Shown here: piece after piece, positions 40,020 to 49,065 of the stretch
Numbering within the stretch: the first letter of the stretch is position 1
Layout: each line of letters starts with the position of its first letter
Translations under genes and position numbers: made by a program
Notes under the pieces: generated by a model
Seen by the model: only the letters and a program-made list of their open reading frames with translations
Database searches by the model: none
Told to the model about the DNA's origin: nothing
Origin: Nitrospirillum sp034427435
Lineage (GTDB): Bacteria > Pseudomonadota > Alphaproteobacteria > Azospirillales > Azospirillaceae
Direction: 5' to 3'
Length of the DNA stretch: 64,000 nt
Assembly (NCBI RefSeq): GCF_034427435.1
Contig: NZ_JAXQNP010000002.1
Span: 1,488,001 to 1,552,000 of the forward strand

Positions 40020-40781
40020 TCAGTGCCGGCTTGACGCGGCGCGCTGCGGCACCAGCACCAGGCAGGCGGCCACCAAGGCCAGCAGCAGGGCGGAGGCGGT
40101 GTAGCGGCTGAGGGCCAGCCCGCCCGCGTCCGCCGGCTTGTCCAGGAAATCGCCCACCACGGCGCCCAGGGGCCGGGTCAGGATGAAGGCCGCCCAGAAC
40201 AGGGCGGTGCGCGACAGCGACGTCCAGGCAGAGGCGGCCGCCACCAGCGCCAGCAGGCCGGCGAACACCAGGATGCCGCCGCCATATCCCAGCCCCTCGC
40301 TGTCGGCCGCCCAATCGCCCAGGGCCGTGCCCAGCGTCTGGGAAAACAGGATGGTGACCCAGTAAAAGACTTCCGCCCGGGCGCCGGTGACGCTGGCGAC
40401 GGAAACCGTGCCCAGCGCCAGCCGCCAGCCGGCAAGGCTGAGCGCCAGCAGGCCCGTCAGCAGCGCCGTGCCGCCGGCGTAGCCGATGCCCAGCGACCGG
40501 TCGGCGAAATCGGCCAGGGTGGTGCCCACCGTCGTCGTGGCCAGGATGGTCAGCCAATACAGGGCGGGATGGAAATGGCGGACGCGAATCTGCGCCGCCA
40601 CGGCGGCGGCGAAGGCGACGGCGAAGAGGACGGTGCCCGCCAGATAGCCCAGGCCCATGGAGGTGGTGACGGCATCGCCCCCCGTTTCCCCCAGGGTGGT
40701 AGCGGCGATCTTGATGACCCAGAACATCAGGGTCACCTGCGGCACCTTGGCGCCGTCGTTTGTCTTGGGCATGGCGGTCAC
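40020..40781 (-). CDS. Polytopic membrane protein, COG4705-like
   Basis: A 253-residue very hydrophobic protein with four internal repeats of the type ITKI/L..TTLGETxxD (KIAATTLGETGGDA, ILATTTVGTTLADF, ILFSQTLGTALGDW, ILTRPLGAVVGDF), giving about eight transmembrane helices. These repeats define the COG4705 uncharacterised membrane protein family; some members are linked to metal resistance, but function is not established. Convergent with thyA. Confidence 0.85.
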   Translation of the reverse strand: MTAMPKTNDGAKVPQVTLMFWVIKIAATTLGETGGDAVTTSMGLGYLAGTVLFAVAFAAAVAAQIRVRHFHPALYWLTILATTTVGTTLADFADRSLGIGYAGGTALLTGLLALSLAGWRLALGTVSVASVTGARAEVFYWVTILFSQTLGTALGDWAADSEGLGYGGGILVFAGLLALVAAASAWTSLSRTALFWAAFILTRPLGAVVGDFLDKPADAGGLALSRYTASALLLALVAACLVLVPQRAASSRH

Positions 40782-41063
40782 GGGCGGCGGCTTAGGCGGC
40801 GGTTATGGTTGCGCGCATGCAGCCTGAGCCCGGCGACCGGGACAAGGCCGGGGCAGGGGGTGCGGCATTTTAGCCTGCCGCGCGCCCGGCAATTTTTGCC
40901 CAGTGAAAGGGGCGGATTTTGCCGGCCCGACCTCATTTGCCCAGCCGGCTTCGCGTCTTGAAAGAGAGAACCGTCCCGTATTCCCCAGTGGGGCGGCGGG
41001 TCGCCGCCGTCTGGCACGGCGGGTGCTTGCACTTTTGTCATCACCGATAAAAAGGGGGCGAAA

Positions 41064-41609
41064 GTGACGGTCAGTTCGGTATCCAACCTGTACGCCGGCC
41101 TCGGTCAGATGGGTTTGGGCCAGATGGGCTTGGGCCAGATGGGCTTGGGCCAGATGGGCTTGGGTAAGGGGATGGTGCGGGGCACGCCGCTGGGCCAGGC
41201 GCCGGCGCAAAATGGCGCCGCGCCGGCCAGCGCGGCCCCGAAGGACGTGATCAGCCAGGACACGACAGCCGGCGGCGCCAAGACGGACGACAGCAAGGCC
41301 GTCGACTACCACCACATGACCCGCAAGCAGATGATCGCCGCCTCGAAGGAGCTGGCCAAGGCCGGCAAGATCGACCTGACCGAGCTGGGCATGCTGCAGA
41401 TGGCCGGCCCCATCGGCAAGGTCGGCCCCAACGGCGAATTCGTCCCCTTCACCGCGGCGGAGCGCGCCCAGATCGACAACCAGCCTGTGGATTACGTCGA
41501 TACGGCCCAGCAAGCCCTCAAGGGCCTGGAAAGCCAGGGGCGCAGGTCCGACCCCACGTCGGGTTATCAGGGATGGAAGCATATCCTGCTGGCCTTGCAG
41601 GAGGTCTGA
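41064..41609 (+). CDS. Repeat-leader protein of unknown function (GLGQM repeats)
   Basis: A 181-residue protein. Residues 12-36 are near-identical GLGQM repeats coded by four 15-base units (41109-41168). A Pro/Ala-rich linker leads to a helical domain with HHMTRKQMIAASKELAKAGKIDLTELGMLQMAGPIGKVGP (residues 92-131). No family recognised. No signal peptide. The perfect DNA repeats suggest recent expansion and possible length variation between strains. The GTG-preceded ATG at 41064 follows a weak GGGGGCGAAAGTG. Confidence 0.65.
   Translation: MTVSSVSNLYAGLGQMGLGQMGLGQMGLGQMGLGKGMVRGTPLGQAPAQNGAAPASAAPKDVISQDTTAGGAKTDDSKAVDYHHMTRKQMIAASKELAKAGKIDLTELGMLQMAGPIGKVGPNGEFVPFTAAERAQIDNQPVDYVDTAQQALKGLESQGRRSDPTSGYQGWKHILLALQEV
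41109..41168 (+). repeat. Four 15-base tandem repeats
   Basis: ATGGGYTTGGGCCAG in four copies (41109-41123, 41124-41138, 41139-41153, 41154-41168), the last diverging to GGTAAG. In frame, coding MGLGQ/K units. Confidence 0.9.
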
Positions 41610-41740
41610 TCCGTTCGCTTTGTGTCCCGGGGCGGTCCGGGCGGATCGCGCCGGCCTTGGGGCCACCGGAGTGGCCCTCCGCACCCCGTCCCGCCCTTGC
41701 TAGCATGGTGTCCGCTGAGCGAACGATGCGGGGATGGATC

Positions 41741-43240
41741 ATGTGCGCGAGGGTGGGGATCGCGGCGGTACTGCTGCTGGGGATGCCCATGGCGGGCCTG
41801 GCCGGCACGGGCAAGGCGGTGGTGGCTCCCAACCGGACGGCCCCGGCGCCTGCCATCGCCGATCCCCAGGGGACCCCGGTGGTGGCCGAGGTGGACGCCT
41901 TCCTGCAGGGCCAGATGCGGGCGCTGGGCATCCCCGGCCTGCAGGTGGCTGTCATCCAACAGGGGCGCCTGGTGCTGTCGCGCAGCTATGGCGTGGCCAA
42001 CCTGCAGACGCCGGTGCCGGTGACGAACCAGACCATCTTCGCCGTCAACTCCATCACCAAGGCCTTCACCGGCGTGGCCGCGATGCGCCAGGTCCAGGCC
42101 GGGCGGCTGGACCTGGACGCGCCGGTGGGCCAGTACCTGGACGATCTGCCCGCCGCCTGGCGCCCCATCACCATCCGCCAACTGCTGACCCACATGTCCG
42201 GCCTGCCCGACATCAACCGCGCGCCGGGCGACCGGGATGAGCGGGTGGGGGGTGAGGCCATCTGGGCCTGGGTGCAGGCCCAGCCCCTGAAGTTCACGCC
42301 CGGGGAGCGTTTCGACTACTGCCAGACCAACTACACCCTGGTGCAGCGGGTGGTGGACAGGCTGACCGGCCAGGCGCCCGACACGCCCATCATCGACTGG
42401 GAGATCGAGGCGGCGGGCATGACCCACACCGCCTATGGCGACAGCAGCATGGTCACGCCCGGCAAGGCCGCCGGCTACCGCAACAGCTATGCGGCGGGGC
42501 CGGATGGCGCCCCGGTGGCGACACCCCACCCGGTCTATGAGCTGTTCCGGCCCATGCACCGCGCCTCCTCCGGCCTGGACAGCACGGCGGAGGATATGGC
42601 GCGCTGGATGATCGCCCTGTCCCAGGGCCAGCTGCTCGATGCCGACAGCCTGCGCCTGCTGTGGACGCCCGCCGCCTTCAACGACGGCCGCCCCGGCCAG
42701 TGGGGCCTGGGGTGGGAGGTGCTGGACCATGGCGGCCACCGCGCCCTGGGCATGACCGGCGGCGGCCGCTCCGCCTTCTTCCTTTATCCCGAGGATGACG
42801 TGGGCGTGGTCATCCTGACCAACCTGTCCGGCGCCTTCCCCGAGGACATGATCGACCAGGTGGCCGCCCTCTATGGCGCCAAGCTGGCCGGTCTGGCCGC
42901 CCTGCGCGTCGACATCCAGCGCCATGGCTTCGACCAGGTGCCAGCGCTCTACGCCGACCTGAAGGCGCGGGAGCCGGGCGTGACGCTGCCGGAGGCGGAA
43001 CTGAACGACTGGGGTTACCGCCTGCTCAGCAACGGCCAACCCCGCAACGCCCTGGCCATCCTGAAGCTGACCGCCGACCTCTACCCCGACAGCGGCAACG
43101 CCCAGGACAGCCTGGCCGAGGCGCTGGCGGCCACCGGCGACAAGCCGGCCGCCATCCTGGCCTATCAACGTGCGCTGGAACTGGACCCGAAGAACAAGAA
43201 CGCCGAACGGCGGCTGGGGACGCTGAAGGCGGGCGGCTGA
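41741..43240 (+). CDS. Beta-lactamase-type serine hydrolase with C-terminal TPR
   Basis: An exported hydrolase of about 500 residues. Signal peptide (VGIAAVLLLGMPMAGLAG), then the class C-like core: Ser104-x-x-Lys107 in NSITKAF, and at the YxN position YCQ (Tyr193) instead of the usual Tyr-Ser-Asn. A GMTGGG strand stands in for the KTG motif. Residues about 440-490 form a TPR (LLSNGQPRNALAILKLTADLYPDSGNAQDSLAEALAATGD). Such proteins are often esterases or peptidases rather than true beta-lactamases. Start at 41741 has GGGG 7 bases upstream; ATG 41726 in frame is possible. Confidence 0.85.
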   Translation: MCARVGIAAVLLLGMPMAGLAGTGKAVVAPNRTAPAPAIADPQGTPVVAEVDAFLQGQMRALGIPGLQVAVIQQGRLVLSRSYGVANLQTPVPVTNQTIFAVNSITKAFTGVAAMRQVQAGRLDLDAPVGQYLDDLPAAWRPITIRQLLTHMSGLPDINRAPGDRDERVGGEAIWAWVQAQPLKFTPGERFDYCQTNYTLVQRVVDRLTGQAPDTPIIDWEIEAAGMTHTAYGDSSMVTPGKAAGYRNSYAAGPDGAPVATPHPVYELFRPMHRASSGLDSTAEDMARWMIALSQGQLLDADSLRLLWTPAAFNDGRPGQWGLGWEVLDHGGHRALGMTGGGRSAFFLYPEDDVGVVILTNLSGAFPEDMIDQVAALYGAKLAGLAALRVDIQRHGFDQVPALYADLKAREPGVTLPEAELNDWGYRLLSNGQPRNALAILKLTADLYPDSGNAQDSLAEALAATGDKPAAILAYQRALELDPKNKNAERRLGTLKAGG

Positions 43241-43405
43241 GGATAAGTTCTTAGCTTGGGCGCGACCGGCTAATCAAATTTTGCACGACAGGTTGATAAT
43301 TCTTAACAGATGGGTCTACAATGTTATTATACGACTGTCGCCTTTGTCGTTATTGATTCCTATACTCTATGTTGAGGCGCAAATAATTTTGGGAATAAAT
43401 TCACC

Positions 43406-44458
43406 ATGAATGAGTTAATTAGAATATTAATGAAGGCAACCGGTCGCGAATTTGCAATATATGCGGCATTCATTATTTTAATAACTGCCGCCCTAATCTA
43501 TGGAGATAAAATAGGAAACGGAACAATTTCTATAATAATGGCATATGCTGGAATTATATTTGGCATTATTTTCTTTATAATTTTATTATATACTTATATG
43601 CAAAACGCGAGGAGGGAATCTATAAAAACCAGAGCCGTGTACACTATGACAGGTATTTCGTCTATCGATGGGGGTGGGGGGAGGTATATAGACCAAGAGA
43701 GAAGATTAAGAGATATTGAAAGCCATATGGGGAAATTTATTGAAAGATTCAATTCTTTTGAACGGGCTGCCAAAAATTTAGAAGATGGTATACCGAAAGA
43801 AATAGTTGAATCATTAGTAGATGAGATAAAGAAGATTTCTGCAGATAGTATATCGTCGGAGTTGGCGGATAGAATCGGGAAATCGTCCGTATTCGATAAA
43901 TACATTGGACAGATAAGATTAATTTGTAGAAGCGCTATTTCTTCTCTTGAGGAGGAAATAGACTCCTTGAACTCTAGATCTAATTTGCAGATTGCTTCTG
44001 GCGCTACTATATCGGTAATTGGATTTTTGGTTCTTGGGTATTTCATATATAGCGCTGAGGGCGCTCCAAAAACATCGAATCTAGATTTGAGCCCAATGAG
44101 CTATATCATTCTGAGGGCTGGTTTGGTATTATTGATAGAGTTATTCGCCCTATTCTTCTTGAGGATGTATAGATATAGTGTTTTTGAGATAAAATACTTT
44201 CAGAATGAAATATCAAACATATACATGAAATCTATTGCTGTTGAGATGGCTTTCTCGTCAGGTGATGAAAAGCTGTTTTCTCAACTATCAAAGGAGCTGA
44301 TATCGGCTGAGCGTAATATAATCATGAGAAAAGGCGATATTTCTCTTTCTCAATTGCGGGACATAGCTGAGCGAGACGGCGACGCTGTTTTAGTGAATTT
44401 CGTTAAATCGATACCTGAAAGCTTGGCGGGCTTATACCGGCAGCAAAGAATCAAATGA
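43406..44458 (+). CDS. AT-rich membrane protein of unknown function
   Basis: A 350-residue protein on an AT-rich island. Two N-terminal transmembrane helices (residues 17-32 and 41-64), a long predicted helical/coiled middle (residues 70-195, heptad-like Leu/Ile), then two more helices (199-217 and 231-255), and a C-terminal helical tail. No catalytic motif or family recognised. Codon use is unlike the surrounding genes (many AT third positions), so it was probably acquired. The paired N- and C-terminal helices suggest a membrane scaffold or effector; a defence role is speculative. Confidence 0.7.
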   Translation: MNELIRILMKATGREFAIYAAFIILITAALIYGDKIGNGTISIIMAYAGIIFGIIFFIILLYTYMQNARRESIKTRAVYTMTGISSIDGGGGRYIDQERRLRDIESHMGKFIERFNSFERAAKNLEDGIPKEIVESLVDEIKKISADSISSELADRIGKSSVFDKYIGQIRLICRSAISSLEEEIDSLNSRSNLQIASGATISVIGFLVLGYFIYSAEGAPKTSNLDLSPMSYIILRAGLVLLIELFALFFLRMYRYSVFEIKYFQNEISNIYMKSIAVEMAFSSGDEKLFSQLSKELISAERNIIMRKGDISLSQLRDIAERDGDAVLVNFVKSIPESLAGLYRQQRIK

Positions 44459-44613
44459 TAAAATATTAGGACATGCCACTTAAGTCTGAACGGAGGGGCT
44501 AGCGCCCCGCCGGCTAACGCACCCCCGCCCCTTGATCTTCCGCATTCTCACCATCCCCCGTTTGCCGTAAAACCGCAGGCCTTGAGCGTTCATCAGCCAG
44601 GCTTTTTGATCCC

Positions 44614-45147
44614 ATGCCCGAGTCCGCGCCCATTCCCTTGGCCCTCATCGCCGCCGTCTCCACCAACAACGTCATCGGCGTGGAGAACCGCCTGCCGTGG
44701 CGGTTGAAGGGGGATCTGAAGTATTTTAAGGAGATGACCCTGGGCAAGCCGGTGGTCATGGGCCGGCGGACGTGGGAGAGCATCGGGGCCAAGCCGCTGC
44801 CGGGCCGCACCAACATCGTCGTGACGCATAAGAAGGATTACCGCGCCCATGGCGGCGTGGTGTGTCACAGCCTGGAGGCCGCGATTGAGCAGGCCCGCCT
44901 GGTCGCGGCGGCCGACGGCGCGGCGGAGGTCATGGTCATCGGCGGGGAACTGCTGTTCGCCACCGCGCTGAAGACCGCGCACCGCCTGTACCTGACCGAG
45001 GTGCACGCCAGCCCGGAGGGCGACGCCTTCTTCCCCACTTTCGACCGCGCGGAATGGCGCGAGGTGTCGCGGCGTGACGTGCCCGCCCTGGAGGTGGAGG
45101 CCGACCCGGCCCCGGCGCACAGCTTCGTGGTGCTGGAGCGGGCATGA
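44614..45147 (+). CDS. folA: Dihydrofolate reductase
   Basis: Reduces dihydrofolate with NADPH, regenerating the folate used by ThyA and GcvT. The 177-residue protein has IGVENRLPWRLKGDLKYFKEMTLG (folate-binding), VVMGRRTWESIG and PLPGRTNIVVT, plus the conserved EVMVIGGELLFATAL strand. Length 177 is typical of chromosomal DHFR. Its stop overlaps the next start as ATGA, coupling it to the metalloprotein downstream. Separated from thyA by an accessory segment, unlike the usual thyA-folA adjacency. Confidence 0.96.
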   Translation: MPESAPIPLALIAAVSTNNVIGVENRLPWRLKGDLKYFKEMTLGKPVVMGRRTWESIGAKPLPGRTNIVVTHKKDYRAHGGVVCHSLEAAIEQARLVAAADGAAEVMVIGGELLFATALKTAHRLYLTEVHASPEGDAFFPTFDRAEWREVSRRDVPALEVEADPAPAHSFVVLERA

Positions 45148-45791
45148 TCCTCACCCCCATTCCGCTGGAGGAACTGCCGCCCATCCTGGCCGACCTGCGC
45201 GGCCGCCTGACGGGCGCCGACCCGCTGGTTGCCGAGGTGTTCGAGCGCATCGCCCGCACCCTGGACCTGGTGCCGCTGGGCGTGGACACGCCGCAGCATC
45301 GCGCCGACGGCATCGCGCTGGCCCATCGTTTTGGTATCGAAACCATCGATGAGCTGCCCATGCAGGCCTATAGCTGGGACGGCCGCGCCATCCGCACCCA
45401 GAGCGAGTCCTATGTGTTGATCCATGAGATTGGCCACTGGCTGGTGGCGCCGCCGGAGCGGCGCGGCCTGGTCGATTTCGGGCTGGGCGCCGGGCCCGAG
45501 ACAGGCCGGGTGGATGAGGCCAACGCCGCCATCTGCGTCGACCAGGAAACCCAGATCGAGGAGGAGGCCCTGTCCTCCCTCATCGGCATCCTGTGGGAGG
45601 TGGAGCTGGGCCAGCCCGCCATCATGGCCTTCCTGGAGCAGAATTGGCTGGAAGGCTGGGACCGCGCCGCCTGCATCGACAATCTGGCCGAGAATCTAGC
45701 CACTTTGCATAGTCGCGGATTGATTGATGCGAATTACCGCCCAATTCCGCCAGAACATTTCGAAGTAAAGCGGCGCGTCGCAAGCTTGTAA
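45144..45791 (+). CDS. HEIGHW metalloprotein, YfcM/EpmC-like
   Basis: A 215-residue protein with the zinc-type motif HEIGHW at residues 94-99 (His94, Glu95, His98) and the following VAPPERRGLVDFGLGAGPETGRVDEANA. The block resembles the E. coli elongation factor P hydroxylase EpmC/YfcM region (HEIxHW ... ERRxxxDFG), but similarity elsewhere is weak, so EpmC identity is not firm; a metallopeptidase is the alternative. Coupled to folA by an ATGA overlap. No other EF-P modification gene is nearby. Confidence 0.7.
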   Translation: MILTPIPLEELPPILADLRGRLTGADPLVAEVFERIARTLDLVPLGVDTPQHRADGIALAHRFGIETIDELPMQAYSWDGRAIRTQSESYVLIHEIGHWLVAPPERRGLVDFGLGAGPETGRVDEANAAICVDQETQIEEEALSSLIGILWEVELGQPAIMAFLEQNWLEGWDRAACIDNLAENLATLHSRGLIDANYRPIPPEHFEVKRRVASL

Positions 45792-45885
45792 TATTTTGCG
45801 CTGCGGCAAAAGCAATAAGCCTTTCCGGCCGGCGTGATTGTGCCAGAGGTCTATACAGACGGGGGATTGCCAGCCCCCCGCCCAT

Positions 45886-45915
45886 CGGTCACTGTTTTGC
45901 TTAACAAACAGACCG
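45886..45915 (+). promoter_or_regulatory. Inverted repeat in the cbs leader
   Basis: CGGT-ca-CTGTTT (45886-45897) pairs with AAACAG-ACCG (45906-45915), 10 pairs with two bulged bases and an 8-base loop, directly before the GAGAGGG ribosome site of cbs. It could be an operator for a regulator of transsulfuration or an RNA element; nothing in sequence decides. Confidence 0.4.
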
Positions 45916-45928
45916 AGAGGGTTGCCCC

Positions 45929-47344
45929 ATGTCGATCGCGCACGCGTCGTCCGCCCCCATTGCGTCAGTAGAGAACACCCCGGATGGCCCCGCCATCCTG
46001 TCCCTGATCGGCAACACGCCGCTGGTCCGCGTCACCAAGATCGATACCGGCCCGTGTGAGCTGTACCTGAAGCTGGAAAACCAGAACCCCGGCGGCTCCA
46101 TCAAGGACCGCATCGGCCTCGCCATGGTGGAGGGGGCGGAGCGGTCCGGCCGGCTGAAGCCCGGCGGCACGGTGGTGGAGGCGACGGCCGGCAACACCGG
46201 CCTGGGCCTCGCCTTGGTCTGCGCGGCCAAGGGCTATCGCCTGGTGCTGGTGATCCCCGACAAGATGGCGGCGGAGAAGATCAACCACCTGCGGGCCCTG
46301 GGCGCCGACATCCATGTCACGCGCAGCGACGTGGGCAAGGGCCATCCCGACTATTACCAGGACATCGCCGAGCGGCTGGCGGCCGAGATCCCTGGCGCCG
46401 TCTACATGAACCAGTTCGCCAACCCCGACAACCCGGCGGCGCATGAGCGCTGGACGGGGCCGGAGCTGCTGCGCCAGATGGATGGGCGCCTGGACGCGAT
46501 GGTGGTGGGCGTGGGCTCCGGCGGCACGCTGACCGGCCTGGGGCGCTATTTCCGGGAGGCCAGCCCGCGCACCCGCCTGGTGCTAGCCGACCCCCAGGGC
46601 TCCATCCTGCGTGACCTGGTGAAGACCGGCCGGCATGACGAGCCGGGCAGCTGGGTGGTGGAGGGCATCGGCGAGGACTTCGTGCCGCCCAACTGCGACC
46701 TGCAGTATGTGGCGGACGCCTACACCATCCCCGACGCCGAAAGCCTGAACGCGGCGCGGGAGCTGCTGCGCAAGGAGGGCATCCTGGGCGGCTCCTCCAG
46801 CGGTACGCTGTTCGCCGCCGCCCTGCGCTATTGCCGGGCGCAGACGACGCCCAAGCGCGTGGTCACCCTGGTCTGCGACACGGGCAACAAGTACCTGTCC
46901 AAGATGTTCAACGACGGCTGGATGGCCGACCAGGGCTTCCTGCCTAGCGAGCGCACGGGCGACCTGCGCGACCTCATGACCCGCCGGGTGGACAAGGGCC
47001 AGGTGGTGACCGTCTCCCCCGACGACACCCTGCTGACGGCGTACAAGCGCATGCGCATCTCCGACGTTTCGCAGTTGCCGGTGATGCAGGGCGGCCGGGT
47101 GGTGGGCCTGCTGGACGAGTCCGACCTGCTGCTGCATGTGGAGCCCGACCCCGCCCGTTTCCGCGAGGCGGTGCGCGCGGCCATGACCTCGCGCCTGGAA
47201 ACCGTGCCGGTGACCGCCCCCATCAGCGCGCTGGACGCCATCTTCAGCCGCAACATGGTGGCCCTGGTCACGGAGGGGGACGCCTTCCTAGGATTGCTGA
47301 CCCGCGTCGACCTGCTGAACCATCTGCGCCGGCAGCTGGGCTGA
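45929..47344 (+). CDS. cbs: Cystathionine beta-synthase
   Basis: Condenses homocysteine and serine to cystathionine (PLP). The PLP lysine is Lys59 in NPGGSIKDRIG, the phosphate loop is VGVGSGGTLTG, and a pair of CBS regulatory domains follows from about residue 345 (RVDKGQVVTVSPDDTLLTAYKRM and VTAPISALDAIFSRNMVALV). 471 residues, close to eukaryotic-type CBS without a haem domain; the N-terminus (MSIAHASSAPIASVENTPDG) lacks the CxxH haem ligand. Followed by cystathionine gamma-lyase, completing reverse transsulfuration. Confidence 0.96.
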   Translation: MSIAHASSAPIASVENTPDGPAILSLIGNTPLVRVTKIDTGPCELYLKLENQNPGGSIKDRIGLAMVEGAERSGRLKPGGTVVEATAGNTGLGLALVCAAKGYRLVLVIPDKMAAEKINHLRALGADIHVTRSDVGKGHPDYYQDIAERLAAEIPGAVYMNQFANPDNPAAHERWTGPELLRQMDGRLDAMVVGVGSGGTLTGLGRYFREASPRTRLVLADPQGSILRDLVKTGRHDEPGSWVVEGIGEDFVPPNCDLQYVADAYTIPDAESLNAARELLRKEGILGGSSSGTLFAAALRYCRAQTTPKRVVTLVCDTGNKYLSKMFNDGWMADQGFLPSERTGDLRDLMTRRVDKGQVVTVSPDDTLLTAYKRMRISDVSQLPVMQGGRVVGLLDESDLLLHVEPDPARFREAVRAAMTSRLETVPVTAPISALDAIFSRNMVALVTEGDAFLGLLTRVDLLNHLRRQLG

Positions 47345-47393
47345 CGCCCGCCGTCCTGCCCCGCGCCCCCGCTTCCATTCCCAAGGAATCCCT

Positions 47394-48587
47394 ATGGCCG
47401 ACCGCAGCCACAACCGTCCCCTCTCCAACCAACGGGCCTTCGCCACCCGCACCGTGCATGCGGGGCAGGAGCCGGACCCCAGCACCGGCGCCATCACCGT
47501 GCCCATCTACGCCACCTCCACCTATGTGCAGGAAAGCCCCGGCGTCCATAAGGGGTATGAGTACAGCCGCAGCCAGAACCCCACCCGCATGGCCTATGAG
47601 CGCTGCGTGGCGGACCTGGAGGGCGGGGCGCGGGGCTACGCCTTCGCCTCCGGCCTGGCGGCGGAGGCCACCATCCTGGAACTGCTGGACGCCGGCAGCC
47701 ACATCATCGCCATGGATGACCTGTATGGCGGCAGCTATCGCCTGCTGGAACGGGTGCGCAAGCGCTCCATGGGCCTGACCTCCCGCTTCGTCGACATGAC
47801 CGACCCCGCCAAGCTGGAGGCGGCGCTGACGCCCCAGACGCGGTTGCTGTGGGTGGAGACGCCGACCAACCCGCTGTTGAAGCTGGTGGATTTGGAGGCG
47901 GTGGCCGCCTTTGCCCGGCGGCATAACCTCATCTCGGTCTGCGACAACACCTTCGCCACGCCCTATGCCCAGCGACCCCTGGAGCTGGGCTTCGACATCG
48001 TCGTGCATTCGGCCACCAAGTACCTGAACGGCCATTGCGACATGGTGGGCGGCGTCGCCGTGGTGCGGGAGGAGGGGGAGCTGGCCGACCGCCTGGGCTT
48101 CCTGCAGAACGCCGTGGGCGCCGTGGCCGGCCCCTTCGACAGCTTCCTGGCCCTGCGCGGCCTGAAGACCCTGGCCTTGCGCATGGAGCGGCACAGCGCC
48201 AACGCCGCCGCCATCGCCGACTGGCTGGAGCGCCACCCGGCCGTGGCGGGGGTACGCTATCCCGGCCTGGCCAGCCATCCGCAGCACGCCCTGGCCAAAC
48301 GCCAGATGCGCGGCGGCGGCGGCATGGTGTCCGTCAGCCTGAAGGGCGGGCTGGAGGCCGCCAAGCGCTTCCTGGAACGGACGGAGCTGTTCTCCCTGGC
48401 CGAAAGCCTGGGCGGGGTGGAAAGCCTGATCGAGCATCCGGCCATCATGACCCACGCCTCCATCCCGGCGGAGCTGCGGGCCGCCGCTGGCATCGACGAC
48501 GGCTTGGTCCGCCTGTCGGTGGGCATCGAGGATGTGGACGACTTGATCGCCGACCTGGACGCCGCCCTCAGCACGACCCTGGTCTAA
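47394..48587 (+). CDS. Cystathionine gamma-lyase (Cys/Met PLP family)
   Basis: Cleaves cystathionine to cysteine, 2-oxobutyrate and ammonia; paralogues do the gamma-synthase step. The PLP lysine is Lys209 in HSATKYLNGH, with the family YSRSQNPTRMAYERCVADLEGG and ETPTNPLLKLVDLEA motifs. 397 residues. Its position directly after cbs (49 bases) points to the lyase direction, though cystathionine gamma-synthase cannot be excluded from sequence alone. Ribosome site AAGGAAT about 8 bases upstream. Confidence 0.92.
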   Translation: MADRSHNRPLSNQRAFATRTVHAGQEPDPSTGAITVPIYATSTYVQESPGVHKGYEYSRSQNPTRMAYERCVADLEGGARGYAFASGLAAEATILELLDAGSHIIAMDDLYGGSYRLLERVRKRSMGLTSRFVDMTDPAKLEAALTPQTRLLWVETPTNPLLKLVDLEAVAAFARRHNLISVCDNTFATPYAQRPLELGFDIVVHSATKYLNGHCDMVGGVAVVREEGELADRLGFLQNAVGAVAGPFDSFLALRGLKTLALRMERHSANAAAIADWLERHPAVAGVRYPGLASHPQHALAKRQMRGGGGMVSVSLKGGLEAAKRFLERTELFSLAESLGGVESLIEHPAIMTHASIPAELRAAAGIDDGLVRLSVGIEDVDDLIADLDAALSTTLV

Positions 48588-48772
48588 TACCGGGGCCTAG
48601 ACCTGTCGGTTGTGGCAGCCTAACCTTTTGCTACATGGCCTTTGCCGCGAAAACGCGGCATCCCATTGCGACATGGCTTTGTCATCGTGCCCATGAAATC
48701 GGCACTGGGAAATCGGCCCCGGGAACTCGGGAAGCCGTTCCAATGATTGGCAGTTTGGCTTGAGGTTAGGCG

Positions 48773-48991
48773 ATGCGGCGTCTGTTCGGTTCTGATGCGA
48801 AGCGGGCCCCCGCTCATCGGGGCGCCTCCGGTGGGCGCGTGGCCAACCCCGCGTCCGACATCGATTACCTGCCCCTGGGCCTGACGGCGGAGCAGATCGC
48901 GGCGCTGGAGCAGGCCTTCCTGGAGGAGCAAGCCGCCACCCGCGCCACCGGCCGCAAGGCCGGCCTGTTCTGGGGACGGCGGGGGCGCTGA
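48773..48991 (+). CDS. Small hypothetical protein
   Basis: A 72-residue Arg/Ala-rich protein (MRRLFGSDAKRAPAHRG ... LTAEQIAALEQAFLEEQAATRATGRKAGLFWGRRGR). A GAGG ribosome site lies 9 bases before the ATG and third-position GC is high, both favouring a real gene. Predicted two helices; no family recognised. It stands between the transsulfuration genes and a toxin-antitoxin pair with no close partner. Confidence 0.55.
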   Translation: MRRLFGSDAKRAPAHRGASGGRVANPASDIDYLPLGLTAEQIAALEQAFLEEQAATRATGRKAGLFWGRRGR

Positions 48992-49065
48992 ACCGAGCCT
49001 GTGTCTCGACACGGCATAGCGTCGATGCCATCTTCAGTGAGCTTGCATCATCTGGAGTATCGGCA

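Noticed and set aside
41741..43240. Antibiotic-resistance class C beta-lactamase
   Set aside because: The SxxK motif fits, but the YxN position is YCQ, the KTG motif is replaced and a TPR tail is present, which points to a general serine hydrolase.
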